Shown here one piece after another: positions 10,182 to 19,703 of a DNA stretch of 64,000 nt; position 1 is the first letter of the stretch; the number at the start of each line of letters is the position of its first letter. Under the pieces are notes generated by a model. The model did no database searches. It was not told the origin of the DNA and was given only the letters and a program-made list of their open reading frames with translations. The stretch comes from Macrosoma leucophasiata (Eukaryota > Arthropoda > Insecta > Lepidoptera > Hedylidae), in contig JAWQUS010000030.1 of assembly GCA_036365455.1 (NCBI GenBank), positions 19,798,001 to 19,862,000 on the forward strand, read 5' to 3'. The translations under genes and the position numbers were made by a program.

Positions 10182-10402
10182 TGAACGAGCGATATTACAT
10201 ATGTTTGTATTTGAATTTATAGTTCGCAGTGTTGGGCATAGATGGCACCACATGTAATTAGGCTCGCGCTAACAATGTTAACAGGTAATAATATATATAT
10301 AGTCTGTTACAATTAAATAAACCAAGTCTGCGAGTTTGGAAAAGAACTCACATCCGAAATTCGTGCGTTTTATTTTTGGGAGGACCTCTAGTAGGCGGTA
10401 CA
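10182..10402 (+). repeat. 3' LTR of the BEL/Pao element
   Basis: It is base-for-base the same as 4116-4336 as read by eye. The 5-bp duplication ATACC follows at 10403. Confidence 0.94.
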
Positions 10403-10518
10403 ATACCCTCGTCAAAGGCAAAAACTGAAGACAGTGAATTGCAGTGAAATGCAAGACTTTAAAATTTTTTTGAAGGTTCACTATTGAGATTTATGTGTTA
10501 GTGTATTCTATGATTTTT

Positions 10519-10598
10519 ATTGGTGATAGAGTTCCAGAGTGGGGAAGTCACCACTGCATTACCTCATCTATCTTCTGCTAAATGGTATTGTTCAGAAT
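10519..10598 (+). repeat. Family A 5' fragment
   Basis: TGATAGAGTTCCAGAG, CACTGCATTACCT and CTAAATGGTATTGTTCAG match the 5' third of family A with decay. Confidence 0.55.
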
Positions 10599-11023
10599 GT
10601 ATTGAATGAAAAATCCAAACGCCTATTTTTTTATGAGCTTTTAGTCTTTTTTTAGATCATGTTTCAAAAGTCTTTATTACTTTATAAGTAGGTATATTAT
10701 ACCTACTATAACCAAGATTCATCAAAATAGTGTCCGAGCGGCCTAAGATACCCAGCAGCCGACAACTGTCAAATTAATAGATCGTGGTACCTGTGGGCAG
10801 CGTATTATAAAAGGCCTTTGTTTATCGTTAAATACGATATTGTTGTGAAATAATGGATTAAGTGTAACTGGACACCATCTTGGCAACTTTTGTTAAGTCA
10901 GTCGTTTGCTATTCATTCAATTTATGACTGTTATGTTTTAATTTTATTGTTATTGTAATTTTTACTCTGCGATATACATTTTATTGTGTTTGGAATAATC
11001 TTTATGTCACTATAATGTCAAGG
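10599..11023. other. Unassigned stretch
   Basis: AT-rich sequence with no frame, repeat or RNA that I can support. Confidence 0.5.
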
Positions 11024-11385
11024 AAGCGCGCATGGCCCAGCGGCTGGTGTAGATCGTAAGCGATCTGCTCGGTTAACCACTACGGGCGCGGTCGTGTAGT
11101 GTGATGGGTGACCGCTAGTGGCAAATTAAATGCGCGTTTCCGTGCTTCGGAGGGCACGTTAAGCCGTCGGTCCCGGTTGCTATCGATAGATAGCAGTCGT
11201 TAAACCTTGTCGGAGGCCTTATGGGCGGTTTGAAAACATCCGACAGCGGGTTGGCTACTAACCCACCCACCTCCACCAATCCGCATTGGAGCAGCGTGGT
11301 GGAGTAAGCTCCAGGCCTCCCCCCAAAAAAGGGGAGAGACTCGTGCCCAGCAGTGGGACGTATAATGGGTTGCCATTATTAATGC
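11024..11385 (+). mobile_element. Family D SINE, long copy
   Basis: The copy starts near GCGCGCATGGCCCAGCGG, contains GTAGATCGTAAGCGATCTGC, GGGTGACCGCTAGTGGCAA and TTCGGAGGGCACGTTAAGCC, and ends CAGCAGTGGGACGT and GGGTTGCCATTATTAATG. The family is of the lepidopteran SINE type whose tail carries the CCCAGCAGTGGGA block. No clear target duplication is visible here. Confidence 0.8.
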
Positions 11386-11528
11386 CATAAAATTGTAAAA
11401 CCGGGGTCTAAGGTCAGGAGACAGAATATCAAAACAGAAATGTAACTTGTGTTTATTGGTGACTTGTTGAAATTCGGCAATAAATTTAGTAATTACCTAA
11501 AAGTAGTGGAGCCCAAAAGGGATTTTTT

Positions 11529-11840
11529 GCAGTAGCGTAGTGGTAGCAGGCCACTACTATTACGCTGGAGGTCCTGGGTTCGATTCCCGGGTCGGGGGAT
11601 ATTAGAGATAACGGTTAAACGGATAAAAATCCTTTATCTCTGCTTCTATTGGGATTTTTCCATTTTCTGGAAGTTTCCCAGTACCCCGGAGTTTGGTAAT
11701 GTGCCCGGAGATGGCAACAGGTTCGCCACCTGTTACATGGGTCAAAACGTAACCGGCGAGTCGTGGGTGTTTGCATGTATGATTGAATGCATGCATTTAC
11801 CTCTGCCTACCCCTTCGGGGATTACAGGCGTGAAGTTACG
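11529..11840 (+). mobile_element. Family B SINE, nearly full
   Basis: The copy begins inside the tRNA-like head at GCAGTAGCGTAGTGG and keeps the B box and whole body. It is very similar to the copy at 3086, differing by a small insertion after GATAACGGTT. Confidence 0.85.
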
Positions 11841-11926
11841 TACGTTAAATGGGGGATACCGAATTTGTAATAAACACAATTATACGAAATATGTATATGA
11901 ATAACTTTTAATGGGTCGCCAAGGTG

Positions 11927-12124
11927 GAAAATAAGCATGCAGTTTACATTATTAAAGTGATGACAGCAGCCTATCGATATCTACATAAAAACCAGTGGTC
12001 AAATGCAGATGCATTGTCAATCTAAGTTGTTATGTCTCTGTATCACCGTCGAACCAGATTTGATTAGGTAATGCGGTGGTCGCTACTCCCTCGAGCTCTT
12101 ACACTGGAACTCCAACACCAGTAG
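11927..12124 (-). repeat. Family A, diverged subtype
   Basis: It carries the CTCGAGCTCTTACACTGGAA variant of the 5' end instead of GAGCTCCGTCACTGGAGCTC. The same variant recurs at 27224, 34620 and 63720, so it is a subfamily. Confidence 0.7.
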
Positions 12125-12180
12125 ACCAGACCAAAATTATTTAAATAAAATACAATACATCTTTACTTTCTTTTACAATA

Positions 12181-12311
12181 GCAGGGCATAAATATCACCT
12201 ACTCCGTGTTATTATGTAAACACATCACGAACACAAACAGACAAGATTGTGAAGCACGCGTGTCATTTGCGGCCACACTCATTATTTCAGAGAAATACGC
12301 GATTATTTACT
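12181..12311 (+). repeat. Direct repeat unit, first copy
   Basis: The block from GGGCATAAATATCACC to GAGAAATACGCGATTA recurs at 13001-13121 in the same orientation. The family is unknown to me. Confidence 0.7.
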
Positions 12312-12467
12312 GGTTTATGAAGTTAATTATGGTTTTTGCTCGTTAATGAATCATTGCTCTGTGAAAACATAGAAACTGTTCAGTTTTTGAGAGATTAGAA
12401 ATCAATAAAAGTCCGCTTGATCTCTGCTCTGTATTACAATCTCATCTCGTTATTTATACTTACTCTA

Positions 12468-12670
12468 TTTTTGACGTGACAACGTCTTAAATTAGGTTGC
12501 GGCTCGGAGTCACTCATGAAAAAGTGTAACGCCCGGTAACGTAACGATGAGTCACCGAACGAGAGAGAGGCCTGCCGGACCGGCGAATGCCTTTCTACCG
12601 AGAAAAAGACGTTGTCACGTAAAATCTTCACCCGTAAAACCGACTTTACAGGCAACCAGTTTTTTTTTTT
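12468..12670. repeat. Family H repeat
   Basis: The repeat starts TTTTGACGTGACAACGTCTT and has an inverted AGACGTTGTCACGTAAAA near 12609, so the two form a stem of about 17 bp. It ends GCAACCAG plus a T run. The copy at 39385-39582 is nearly identical. Confidence 0.8.
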
Positions 12671-12849
12671 ATAAAGTTGATAACTAGGCATCCTCTCCTG
12701 TTTCGCACTGGTAATGGGCTTTTCTCTACTATGATATGCATGTGCATTTATTGTACATATACCTACACCTTCGTGAACCTTCATGAACTACTTTATTTAT
12801 TTTTAACCAATAGGTAGTCGTAATGAATTGAAATCATTTAGATCCACAT

Positions 12850-12936
12850 CTCAAAAAATTATTATGTGTTCCTCAGGACAGTGTTCTGGGACCAATTCTA
12901 TTGTTATTGCATATAAATGACCTCCTTGGTGTAATA
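12850..12936 (+). pseudogene. LINE reverse transcriptase scrap
   Basis: Positions 12865-12930 translate to CVPQDSVLGPILLLLHINDL, the RT palm motif (PQxSxLGPxLFxxYxND) of jockey-like LINEs. The frame is open for only a few dozen codons, so this is an isolated fragment. Confidence 0.7.
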
Positions 12937-13000
12937 ATTCTTATATATGATTAAACTGAATTAATTTAATAAATACAAAACGTTTTTGCTATTTTCTAGT

Positions 13001-13121
13001 GCGGTAAATATCACCAACTCCGTGTTATGAACACACGTCACGCACACAAACAGACAAGATTGTGAAGCACGCGTGTCATTTGCAGCCACACTCATGATTT
13101 CAGAGAAATACGCGATTAGTT
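13001..13121 (+). repeat. Direct repeat unit, second copy
   Basis: It matches 12181-12311 across ACAAACAGACAAGATTGTGA and AGCACGCGTGTCATTTGC. The two units lie about 820 bp apart. Confidence 0.7.
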
Positions 13122-13194
13122 AGATTTTGAATTGTGGTGTTAACCTTAGCCAATCAAGCATTCGAAAATTGGCAGCAAGATTATAGTTGTAATA

Positions 13195-13372
13195 GGTACA
13201 CGTCTGGATTCGGTACGGCGGACCGAATCCGCCGCCGAAATCCGCCGACTGCATCGGATTTGATTAATAATAATTTTGTCCGCCGGACTCGGCACACGGC
13301 CAGATTTGGTTCGGAGCGTACTGAATCCGCAGTCCGCTTCGTACCAACTCTGGACGAGTGTTACTAATATTA
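13195..13372. repeat. GC-rich repeat related to 35610-35770
   Basis: Both segments share CCGAATCCGCCG-type blocks and a final segment of the form CCAxxTCxGGACxxGTGTTA. The short frames across them look like by-products of composition. Confidence 0.45.
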
Positions 13373-13763
13373 AATGAAAAAAAAATTTTTTCAACATATC
13401 TCTCGATTAACCGAATTGATTGCGTGTGGTCACAATGCAGAGGCGTCTGACATTTATTATAATTTCCAAAACAAAAAGACCAACTCTTGACAATCACTAA
13501 TCAACAGTTTACAGCGTCAAGTGTTATCACAATAACCATTCACAAAACGTTTTATTGAAACACGTTATTTTACGCCAATTATCAATATTGTTGTTTAACA
13601 AAACCGCTATGTCTGTCATTAAAATGATTTAACTTGAAAGCATCACAAATTGGTGTAGTTGTATATCGAATTTGACCGATGATCGCATGGTGTTTGATTG
13701 CGTAAAGATGTGAATTTTCTATAGATACTGGTCAATGAACGCGTCAAAAGTTATTTTATAACA

Positions 13764-14145
13764 GACTAGCGGCCCGCCCCGGCTTCGCCCGCGCTGCTCT
13801 GCTCCTATTAGTCATAGCGTAATGTAAGCTATCCTATCTCTCAAGTTGGATCGAACTGCACATGGTGTGCGAATTTTATTATAATCGGTTAAGTGGTTTA
13901 GGAGTCCATTGAGGACAAACATTGTGACACGAGATTTATATATGTTAAGAAGACTAGCGGCCCGCTTCGGCTTCGCGCGAGTGCAATGTTACCTACCCTC
14001 TCCCATTCATCTTAGCGTGATGTTATAAAGACTAAAGCCTTCCTCAATAAATTAACTATATATCATTGAAAGAATTTTTCAATCAGACCCGTAGTTCCTG
14101 AGATTAGCACGTTCAAGCAAACAAGCTCTTCAGCTTTATAATATT
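13764..14145 (+). repeat. Two adjacent copies of an ACTAGCGGCCCGC repeat
   Basis: ACTAGCGGCCCGCCCCGGCT begins near 13766 and GACTAGCGGCCCGCTTCGGCT near 13952. Each is followed by diverged sequence of a type that in other copies ends in oligo-GACA. The second has a truncated body. Confidence 0.6.
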
Positions 14146-14201
14146 AAAAGTATACATAAATATGTAACAGAAAATATTGTATATTTTTTTTTTATTTGTA
14201 A

Positions 14202-14403
14202 CTGCCTCAGTTGTCTAGTGGTAGCAGGCCACTACTACTTTCACTGGGGTCCTGGGTTCGATTCCCGGGTCGGGGGCAATCGATAATAGCTAGAGATACC
14301 GGTGTAAAATCCTTAAGTCCTTCTTAAGTTTCCCATTACTTCGGCTTTTGGTAACGGGTCCGGAGATGTCGGGATTACAGGGAGAAGCCGGAGAAATTCG
14401 TAC
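14202..14403 (+). mobile_element. Family B SINE, internally shortened
   Basis: The tRNA-like head is intact (TAGTGGTAGC and GGTTCGATTCC), while the body is reduced and rejoins at GGAGATGTCGGGATTACAGG. Confidence 0.75.
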
Positions 14404-14459
14404 GTACGTAAATAGGCACACTCAAAATAAAAATCAAAATAAAATGAAACAAAAACTAA

Positions 14460-14605
14460 CCCCCTTATTCATATACGTATTTTAACTAAAGTGTTGCTAA
14501 TCTCTCCTTTGTCTTTTTCTGTCCTGCACATTTGACAATGCAACTGACAAAGACAAAGCATTCTATAGCTAAAACGTATCTAATGTACGTTTATGAATAA
14601 GGAGG
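14460..14605. mobile_element. Short MITE with CCCCCTTATTCATA ends
   Basis: The left end CCCCCTTATTCATATACG and the reverse complement of the right end, CCTCCTTATTCATAAACG, form imperfect terminal inverted repeats that continue inward to TTTGTC/GACAAA. There is no coding potential. Confidence 0.65.
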
Positions 14606-14852
14606 TTATTGTTTACCCTCAACAAAAAATTAAGATCGGTAAATATTATTTAGTTGTGTTACCTGCTAATTATGCCACATATTATGTTAATTTTTACATT
14701 AAATATTCAATAAAAACGTGTTATCTATCTGATATCTTATTTATCTACAATATATGAGTGTAGGTACTTAAGACAGAACAGTTACAAGGCTTTATGTATC
14801 AATGTTACGGTTATTGGCTGGAATGTAGACAGAAAATATTGTAAGTCCTAGG

Positions 14853-14884
14853 TAAGAAAGAAAGAAAGAAAAAAGAAAGAAAAA
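14853..14884. repeat. AAAG microsatellite
   Basis: An imperfect (GAAA)n run. Confidence 0.85.
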
Positions 14885-14885
14885 T

Positions 14886-15534
14886 ATTTATTTTTTCGGC
14901 ACACACACAACAACAATAATAAAAATTAAAAACAAGTAAAAATACTATTATATATTTGGTTGTGGGGAGCCAAAAAAAACGGCACCCACCTCAGCTGATT
15001 GCTGCAACAGTGGCTGCAGCGCTGATATTCTGGTGGGTCCTAGTGGCATCACGAACCTCAAGCCGCCAGGCAATGCCTGTACGACGAGTAAAACAATAAA
15101 TAGCCAAAATGCTAGACTACATACATACATAATATTCAATTTTAGCTAAGTGAACCAACATCAATACATATACATATATAATACACATACCTACAATATG
15201 ACAGTAAAATAATAAATATATATATATTTTTTTCATTAATCAAATTACATAAGTACCTACCTAAGAAATAATAATAAGTTATAAGTATAATGCATAGAAA
15301 TAAAATTACGTACATAGCCAATAGAGGAAATTGAAAAGCATACATAAAATACTCAAACCAAAACACAAATAAAATTTAATTAAAAAAAAAAAAAGTAAGG
15401 TTACTCAGATTACTGTCACTGTCTTGAGTGACGTGTCAAGGTGTCAAGTAGAGCTGAGTCGATCACTCCTTCGGTACATTTTCCAACATTTTTTACACCA
15501 CAATGATACGGTTAGACCTTTATAATGCTTTGTT
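14886..15534. other. Unassigned AT-rich stretch
   Basis: A CAGCTGATTGCTGCAACAGT piece near 14993 resembles one near 36172. Two minus frames, at 14948-15139 and 15142-15366, are hydrophobic because of AT richness and show no domain. Confidence 0.45.
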
Positions 15535-15692
15535 TTTATGGAAGTTGCAAAAAAGCCTGCAGTTCACATTGATGTTAAGTATAGAGCAACGCAGCACCGG
15601 TTACCGGTCGCGGTGAACCGGAGACCCGCGTTGCTCGATGATGTTAAGTGATGACTGCAGCCTATAGACACCCACACAAAGACCAAGGTCAA
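15535..15692 (-). repeat. Family A fragment carrying a 61-bp MITE
   Basis: The poly-A-proximal half of family A lies on the minus strand and is interrupted at 15580-15640. It abuts the plus-strand copy at 15693, giving an inverted pair. Confidence 0.8.
15580..15640. mobile_element. Family I hAT-type MITE, 61 bp
   Basis: The ends TATAGAGCAACGC and GCGTTGCTCGATG form an imperfect inverted repeat, and ATGTTAAG at 15572-15579 and 15641-15648 is an 8-bp target duplication. Removing the element restores a normal family A sequence. An 8-bp duplication and TAGAGC-type ends are typical of hAT elements. Confidence 0.85.
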
Positions 15693-15957
15693 AATGATGT
15701 AGGCACCACCGCATTACCTGATTTACCTACTTGTTGCTAAATGGTAGTGTTCAGCACTATCGTGTTCCGGTCAGGTGGTACGTGGTATCGTGGTACGGCC
15801 CTGTAATTTCCGGCACAGAGGCATAACACCTTAGTCCTCATGGTAACGCATTTGCATTTTGACCTTGGTCTTTGTGTGGGTGTCTATAGGCTGCAGTCAT
15901 CACTTAACATCAATGTGAACTGCATGCTTGTTTGCCACTTCCATTACATAAAAAAAG
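15693..15957 (+). repeat. Family A, lacking the first 30 bp
   Basis: The copy runs from GTAGGCACCACCGCATTACC to an A-run after TTACAT, with a small internal TACGTGGTATCG insertion. Confidence 0.85.
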
Positions 15958-15959
15958 TA

Positions 15960-17410
15960 GTTATGTATGTATGTATGGTTGTATGGAGATAAAAGTAGCT
16001 CAAGTTACTCCTTATCACATAAGCTATCTGAAAGTGAAAGTCCCGTCAAAGTCGAAGACACTGCAATTCTTGTTATTTGTATGTAGGTCTGTAGTAGGTA
16101 TGTATGTATGTATGTATGGAGATAAAAGTAGCCTAAGATACTCCTTGTTACACAGCTACCTACCCATGGAAGTCCCGTCAAAGTCGGATACACTCCAATT
16201 CTACTTAAAGGTATGTAGGTATGTATGTATGTATGTATGTATGGAGATAAAAGTAGCCTAAGATACTCCTTGTTACACAGCTACCTACCCATGGAAGTCC
16301 CGTCAAAGTCGGATACACTCCAATTCTACTTAAAGGTATGTAGGTATGTATGTATGTATGGATGTATGGAGATAAAAGTAGCCTAAGTTACTTCTTGTTA
16401 CATCAGCTACCTACCCGTGGAAGTCCCGTCAAAGTCGGATACACTCCAATTCTACTTATTTGTATGTAGGTATGTATGTATGGATGTATGGAGATAAAAG
16501 TAGCTTAAGTTACTCCTTATCACATCAGCTATCGGCCAGTGAAAGTCCCGTCAAAATCGGTCAAGTCGTTCCCAAGATTAGCCCCGCTAAACAGACAGAC
16601 AGACAGACAGACTAAAATTGTAAAAAATGTTGTTTTGGTATATGTACCGTGTATACATACATATGCGTTTAGTAAAAAGCTGTTATTTTAATATTACAAA
16701 CAGACACTCCAATTTAATTTATTTGTATATAGATTCATAATGGAAGCTACAATACAACATAAGACCTAAAAAATCTGTGAAAATTTTAAGCGTCTACATT
16801 ATAGCGGTAACAGATATACATAATTTGTGAAAATGTAAGCTTTCTAGCTATCACTATTTATGAGATACAGCCTGGTGGCAGACAGACGAACGGACGGACA
16901 GACAGACAGACAGCGGTGGATTAGTTATTCGTAGGGTCCGCTTTTACCTATTAGGTACGAAACTCCCTAAAAGATAGAATTAAGATACAGAATAGCTTAA
17001 AAATATTCAATACGATTCCTTAAATTGACATTACTTTTTTATTTCTGAACCGATTCACATGAAACAAACACTTAATGTTAAGTGAAACTTACCACAATAT
17101 ATTAGTGAAAACTGAAAATCGAATAAGCCGTTTCTGATATTAGCGTACACAAACACACAGACAAACAGACATTTTTCCGGGATAAAAAGTACCCAGTGTT
17201 GTGCGTCAAAGGTTAAAGTATAATCATACCAAGTTTCATTGTAAACGGACCAGTAGTTTTTATGTGATGCTTGAACAAACAGACAGGCAGACAGACAAAA
17301 AAAATTCTGTTCGGTATCGATCTAATAACATCCCCTGGTATTTATTTTTTCAATATTTTTAATGTACAGAATTTAAACTTCTACAGATTTATTATAAGTA
17401 TAGATAACGC
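15960..17410 (+). repeat. Arm 1 of a giant inverted repeat (family N)
   Basis: The arm contains a tandem array (five units starting GGAGATAAAAGTAG near 15985, 16118, 16243, 16368 and 16490; period about 122-133 bp), then GTCCCGTCAAAATCGGTCAA, oligo-GACA, and a body through GGAAGCTACAATACAACATA and CCGGGATAAAAAGTACCCAG to TTATTATAAGTATAGAT. The same blocks occur in reverse complement at 21186-22510. A single-orientation relative sits at 51934-52405. Open frames in the array are composition artefacts. Confidence 0.8.
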
Positions 17411-17554
17411 AAAAACAAAATGCCGTAAGTACATCGGAAAACTGGTTTATTAGTTTGAATTTATGAATAAAGTTGATGTTAAGATAAGATATTTCTTGTT
17501 GGTTGTGTGTGGTCTGTAAATATTTTTTTTCTCGAAATATCCCTCGAATGTGGG

Positions 17555-17727
17555 TCCTGTTATTACCGGCAAAGAGGCATAACAACCTCAGGCCTCAAGA
17601 GTGGTAACGCATCTGCATTTTGACCTTGGTCAAAGACCAAGTTGTTGGTGTTTATAGGTTGCAGTCATCACTTAACATCAATGTAAACTGCAGACTTGTT
17701 TGCCACTTCCATTAAATAAAAAAAAAT
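17555..17727 (+). repeat. Family A 3' half
   Basis: The piece runs from ATTACCGGCAAAGAGGC to the A-run. A local palindrome, CTTGGTCAAAGACCAAG, sits where other copies read only CCTTGGTC. Confidence 0.75.
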
Positions 17728-17764
17728 ATTACATCTATTACCCAGTTCTTAGCCGGTTCTTAGC

Positions 17765-17792
17765 AATTTACCTACTTGCCGCTAAATGGTAC
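17765..17792 (+). repeat. Family A piece, left of an insertion
   Basis: ACCTACTTGCCGCTAAATGG continues family A and appears to resume at ATCGTGTTCC near 18750. If so, about 950 bp (family J plus a T-rich segment) interrupt one copy. Confidence 0.5.
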
Positions 17793-17798
17793 AGTTTC

Positions 17799-18314
17799 AA
17801 AGGAGATGTTGCGAGCTCGGCTCTAGTTCGTACACGTCCTCAAAAAATGGGTAAATTAAAGAAGAATCCGAAAAAAATACAATTAATTTATTCAAGTAAA
17901 TATTTTAGAGTTACTACCACATTAAATTCAAACGATTTTATCATTTTCAACCATATTCAACATGGCGGCGATACAGCCGACGCTTCTTTAAATAGGAAAT
18001 CGATTAGTTTAAGTTCTTAGTATTAACACATGAAATCGATTTCGATAGTATTTAGAAAATATTACTTTTTTCTCCAAGTACTTTAAAATCAAAAAACAAT
18101 TTAAAAAATGAAAATGTCAAAATGACGTCGCCCGTCATATTCGCCATGTTGGTTTGAGTTGCAATTCTAACTGCAAATAATATTTTGTAACTGCAAACAA
18201 AGCTAAATAAGTGAAAATATGCAGTAAAAAACGTTTTTATATTGATTTTGCCTGTTATTGATATTGTGTACAATACATGGCCGGAGGTCCATACATTTTT
18301 GCAACATCTCCTTT
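17799..18314 (+). mobile_element. Family J TIR element, copy 1
   Basis: The ends AAAGGAGATGTTGC and GCAACATCTCCTTT are perfect 14-bp inverted repeats. Just inside, GCGAGCTCGGCTCTAGTTCG leads to ATGGGTAAATTAAAGAAGAA. CGGCGATACAGCCGAC and CGCCATGTTGG are shared by all three copies (also 52412 and 61323). I could not define a target duplication. No transposase is present, so it is non-autonomous. Confidence 0.8.
17847..18020 (+). CDS. Short reading frame in family J, copy 1
   Basis: The frame starts MGKLKKNPKKIQLIYS and continues FNSNDFIIFN-like sequence; this copy ends after 57 residues. The N-terminal 16 residues are the same in the other two copies and the ATG lies in an AAAAATGGG context. 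The frame is basic at the start, with no known domain. DNA identity between copies is also high, so protein-level constraint is not shown. It may be a by-product of copying. Confidence 0.25.
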   Translation: MGKLKKNPKKIQLIYSSKYFRVTTTLNSNDFIIFNHIQHGGDTADASLNRKSISLSS

Positions 18315-18319
18315 AGACC

Positions 18320-18745
18320 TATCGATAAAAAAATAAAATATATATATATATATTTTATAGTTTTTACTAGGTATCTTTATTTATGTACTTCTATTTTATT
18401 TTTCCGTACCGTTTTGACATCCGTGAACTTCCTCATGTGGTTCCATTGTAAATCAGCGTCAGGCGTTACGCCTGACTTCTATGCTGAACTGGAGACCATT
18501 TTGACGCAGCCGTGTGACACACACTATTTATTATCATTACTACTTATTTGTTTGCGTCACTGTGTAGCTGGTTCTGTTTTTTCTGTTATTATTTTTTTTT
18601 CTTTATCTCCTTTTTTTGTGGTCTATTGTTTTTGTGCTTGTACCTACTAGTTTAAAATTAATTGTTTTGTGTTTTTAAATCTGTTCGTTTTTGTGTGTAA
18701 CCGGATATGCGCCAAATAAACGCCTTTCTTTCTTCTCCTTTTTTT
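18320..18745 (+). repeat. T-rich segment resembling a LINE 3' UTR
   Basis: AAATAAACGCCTTTCTTTCT at the end resembles a poly-A signal followed by a degenerate simple tail. GTCAGGCG/CGCCTGAC at 18458-18476 is a perfect 8-bp stem with a 3-nt loop. The family is not recognised. Confidence 0.35.
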
Positions 18746-18749
18746 CTTT

Positions 18750-18910
18750 CTATCGTGTTCCAGTGAAATGGTAATGTATGGCCCAGTAACTACTGGCACA
18801 AAGGCATAACAGCTTAGACCTCAGGAGTGGCATTGCGTCTTCATTTAATTTTCTGGTTTCTATAAAGATGTGTACCTATATAGGCTACAGTATTAACTTA
18901 CCATCAATTT
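18750..18910 (+). repeat. Family A, decayed
   Basis: ATCGTGTTCCAGTGAAATGG, AACTACTGGCACAAAGGCAT and GACCTCAGGAGTGGCATTGC follow the family order with many changes. Confidence 0.6.
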
Positions 18911-19009
18911 ATTTATTTTTCATGTATGGCTTTGTTTATGACAACTTTTTTCTTCTCTGAAGGAATTGAATGATTTGATGATTTACCGGTTAAATTTTAT
19001 TTTTAACTA

Positions 19010-19325
19010 GCTGTGCCCGCGACTTCGTCCGCGTGAGAATTTATGATTGTTCAGTATCTACCCAGATGAAGTCGTGGGCGCTTATTATAGAAGTAGCCTT
19101 AGTTACTCCTTATTACATAAGCTATCTGCCCGTGAAAGTCCCGTCAAAATCGGTAAAGCCGTTCCCGAGATTAGCGGGAACAAACAGACAGACAGACAAA
19201 AATAGTAAAAAATGTTATTTTGGTATATGTACCGTGTATACATACATATGCATTTAGTAAAAAGCTGTTATTTTAATATTACAAACAGACACTCCATTTT
19301 TTTTTATTTGTATAGATTATTATTA
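19010..19325 (+). repeat. Family N-related element with TAGCTGTGCCCGCGAC start
   Basis: ACTAGCTGTGCCCGCGACTT begins a short hairpin that closes at GAAGTCGTGGGCGC. It then runs through GTGAAAGTCCCGTCAAAATC, oligo-GACA and GTACCGTGTATACATACATA, the same tail as in the arms of the giant inverted repeat. Confidence 0.7.
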
Positions 19326-19703
19326 TAAGTCATTCACTATATAACTTGTAATCTGGCAATGGAAAAGTGTCTTTGTAGACCAATTTGAAAAAAATGTTTG
19401 AAGTATTTTAATTAAGTTTGCAACAATACTATTACAAAGTCCTTTTAATAAATTGGAAACTCCTTTTCAAAAGTAATGGCTCAGCCGAAAATACCAAAGC
19501 AATTTCAGATAGCAACCATTAAAAGTTTAAATACCTTCGGCACCGGTGTTCTATTCATTTGCATAGCGGCACCACTAATGAGCGGACTTGTATTAATTAT
19601 GATAATTAACACACATATGTGAGCCGAGTGTTATGAAACGCGACAAATCTGATCATTCGGCGTAAGTACATGACAGACGATATAAATACTGAACTAGCCG
19701 GTT

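Larger units (their letters stand above)
4116..10402 (+). mobile_element. Complete BEL/Pao-type LTR retrotransposon
   Basis: The element is 6287 bp with two 221-bp LTRs that I read as identical, each starting TG and ending CA. ATACC at 4111-4115 and 10403-10407 is a 5-bp target duplication. A TGG-starting primer site follows the 5' LTR, a G-rich tract precedes the 3' LTR, and one uninterrupted Gag-Pol frame fills the interior. There is no third frame for an envelope. Identical LTRs and an intact frame point to a recent insertion that may still be competent (inference). Confidence 0.95.

Noticed and set aside
4117..10402. Envelope gene or endogenous retrovirus
   Set aside because: Only 113 bp separate the Gag-Pol stop from the 3' LTR, so there is no room for an envelope frame.
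12181..13121. LTR pair of a second retrotransposon
   Set aside because: No TG...CA ends, primer site, polypurine tract or gag/pol remnant between the repeats.
15142..15366. Hydrophobic 74-codon minus frame as a membrane protein
   Set aside because: The Tyr/Ile/Cys richness simply reflects AT-rich sequence; no start context or conservation argument.
16005..16261. Repetitive frame rich in Met, Tyr, Val and Cys
   Set aside because: Produced by TATG microsatellite translated in the array.
15960..16610. Regularly spaced repeats resembling a CRISPR array
   Set aside because: Units of about 125 bp are themselves repeated in full with no unique spacers; this is a satellite-like expansion in a eukaryotic repeat.
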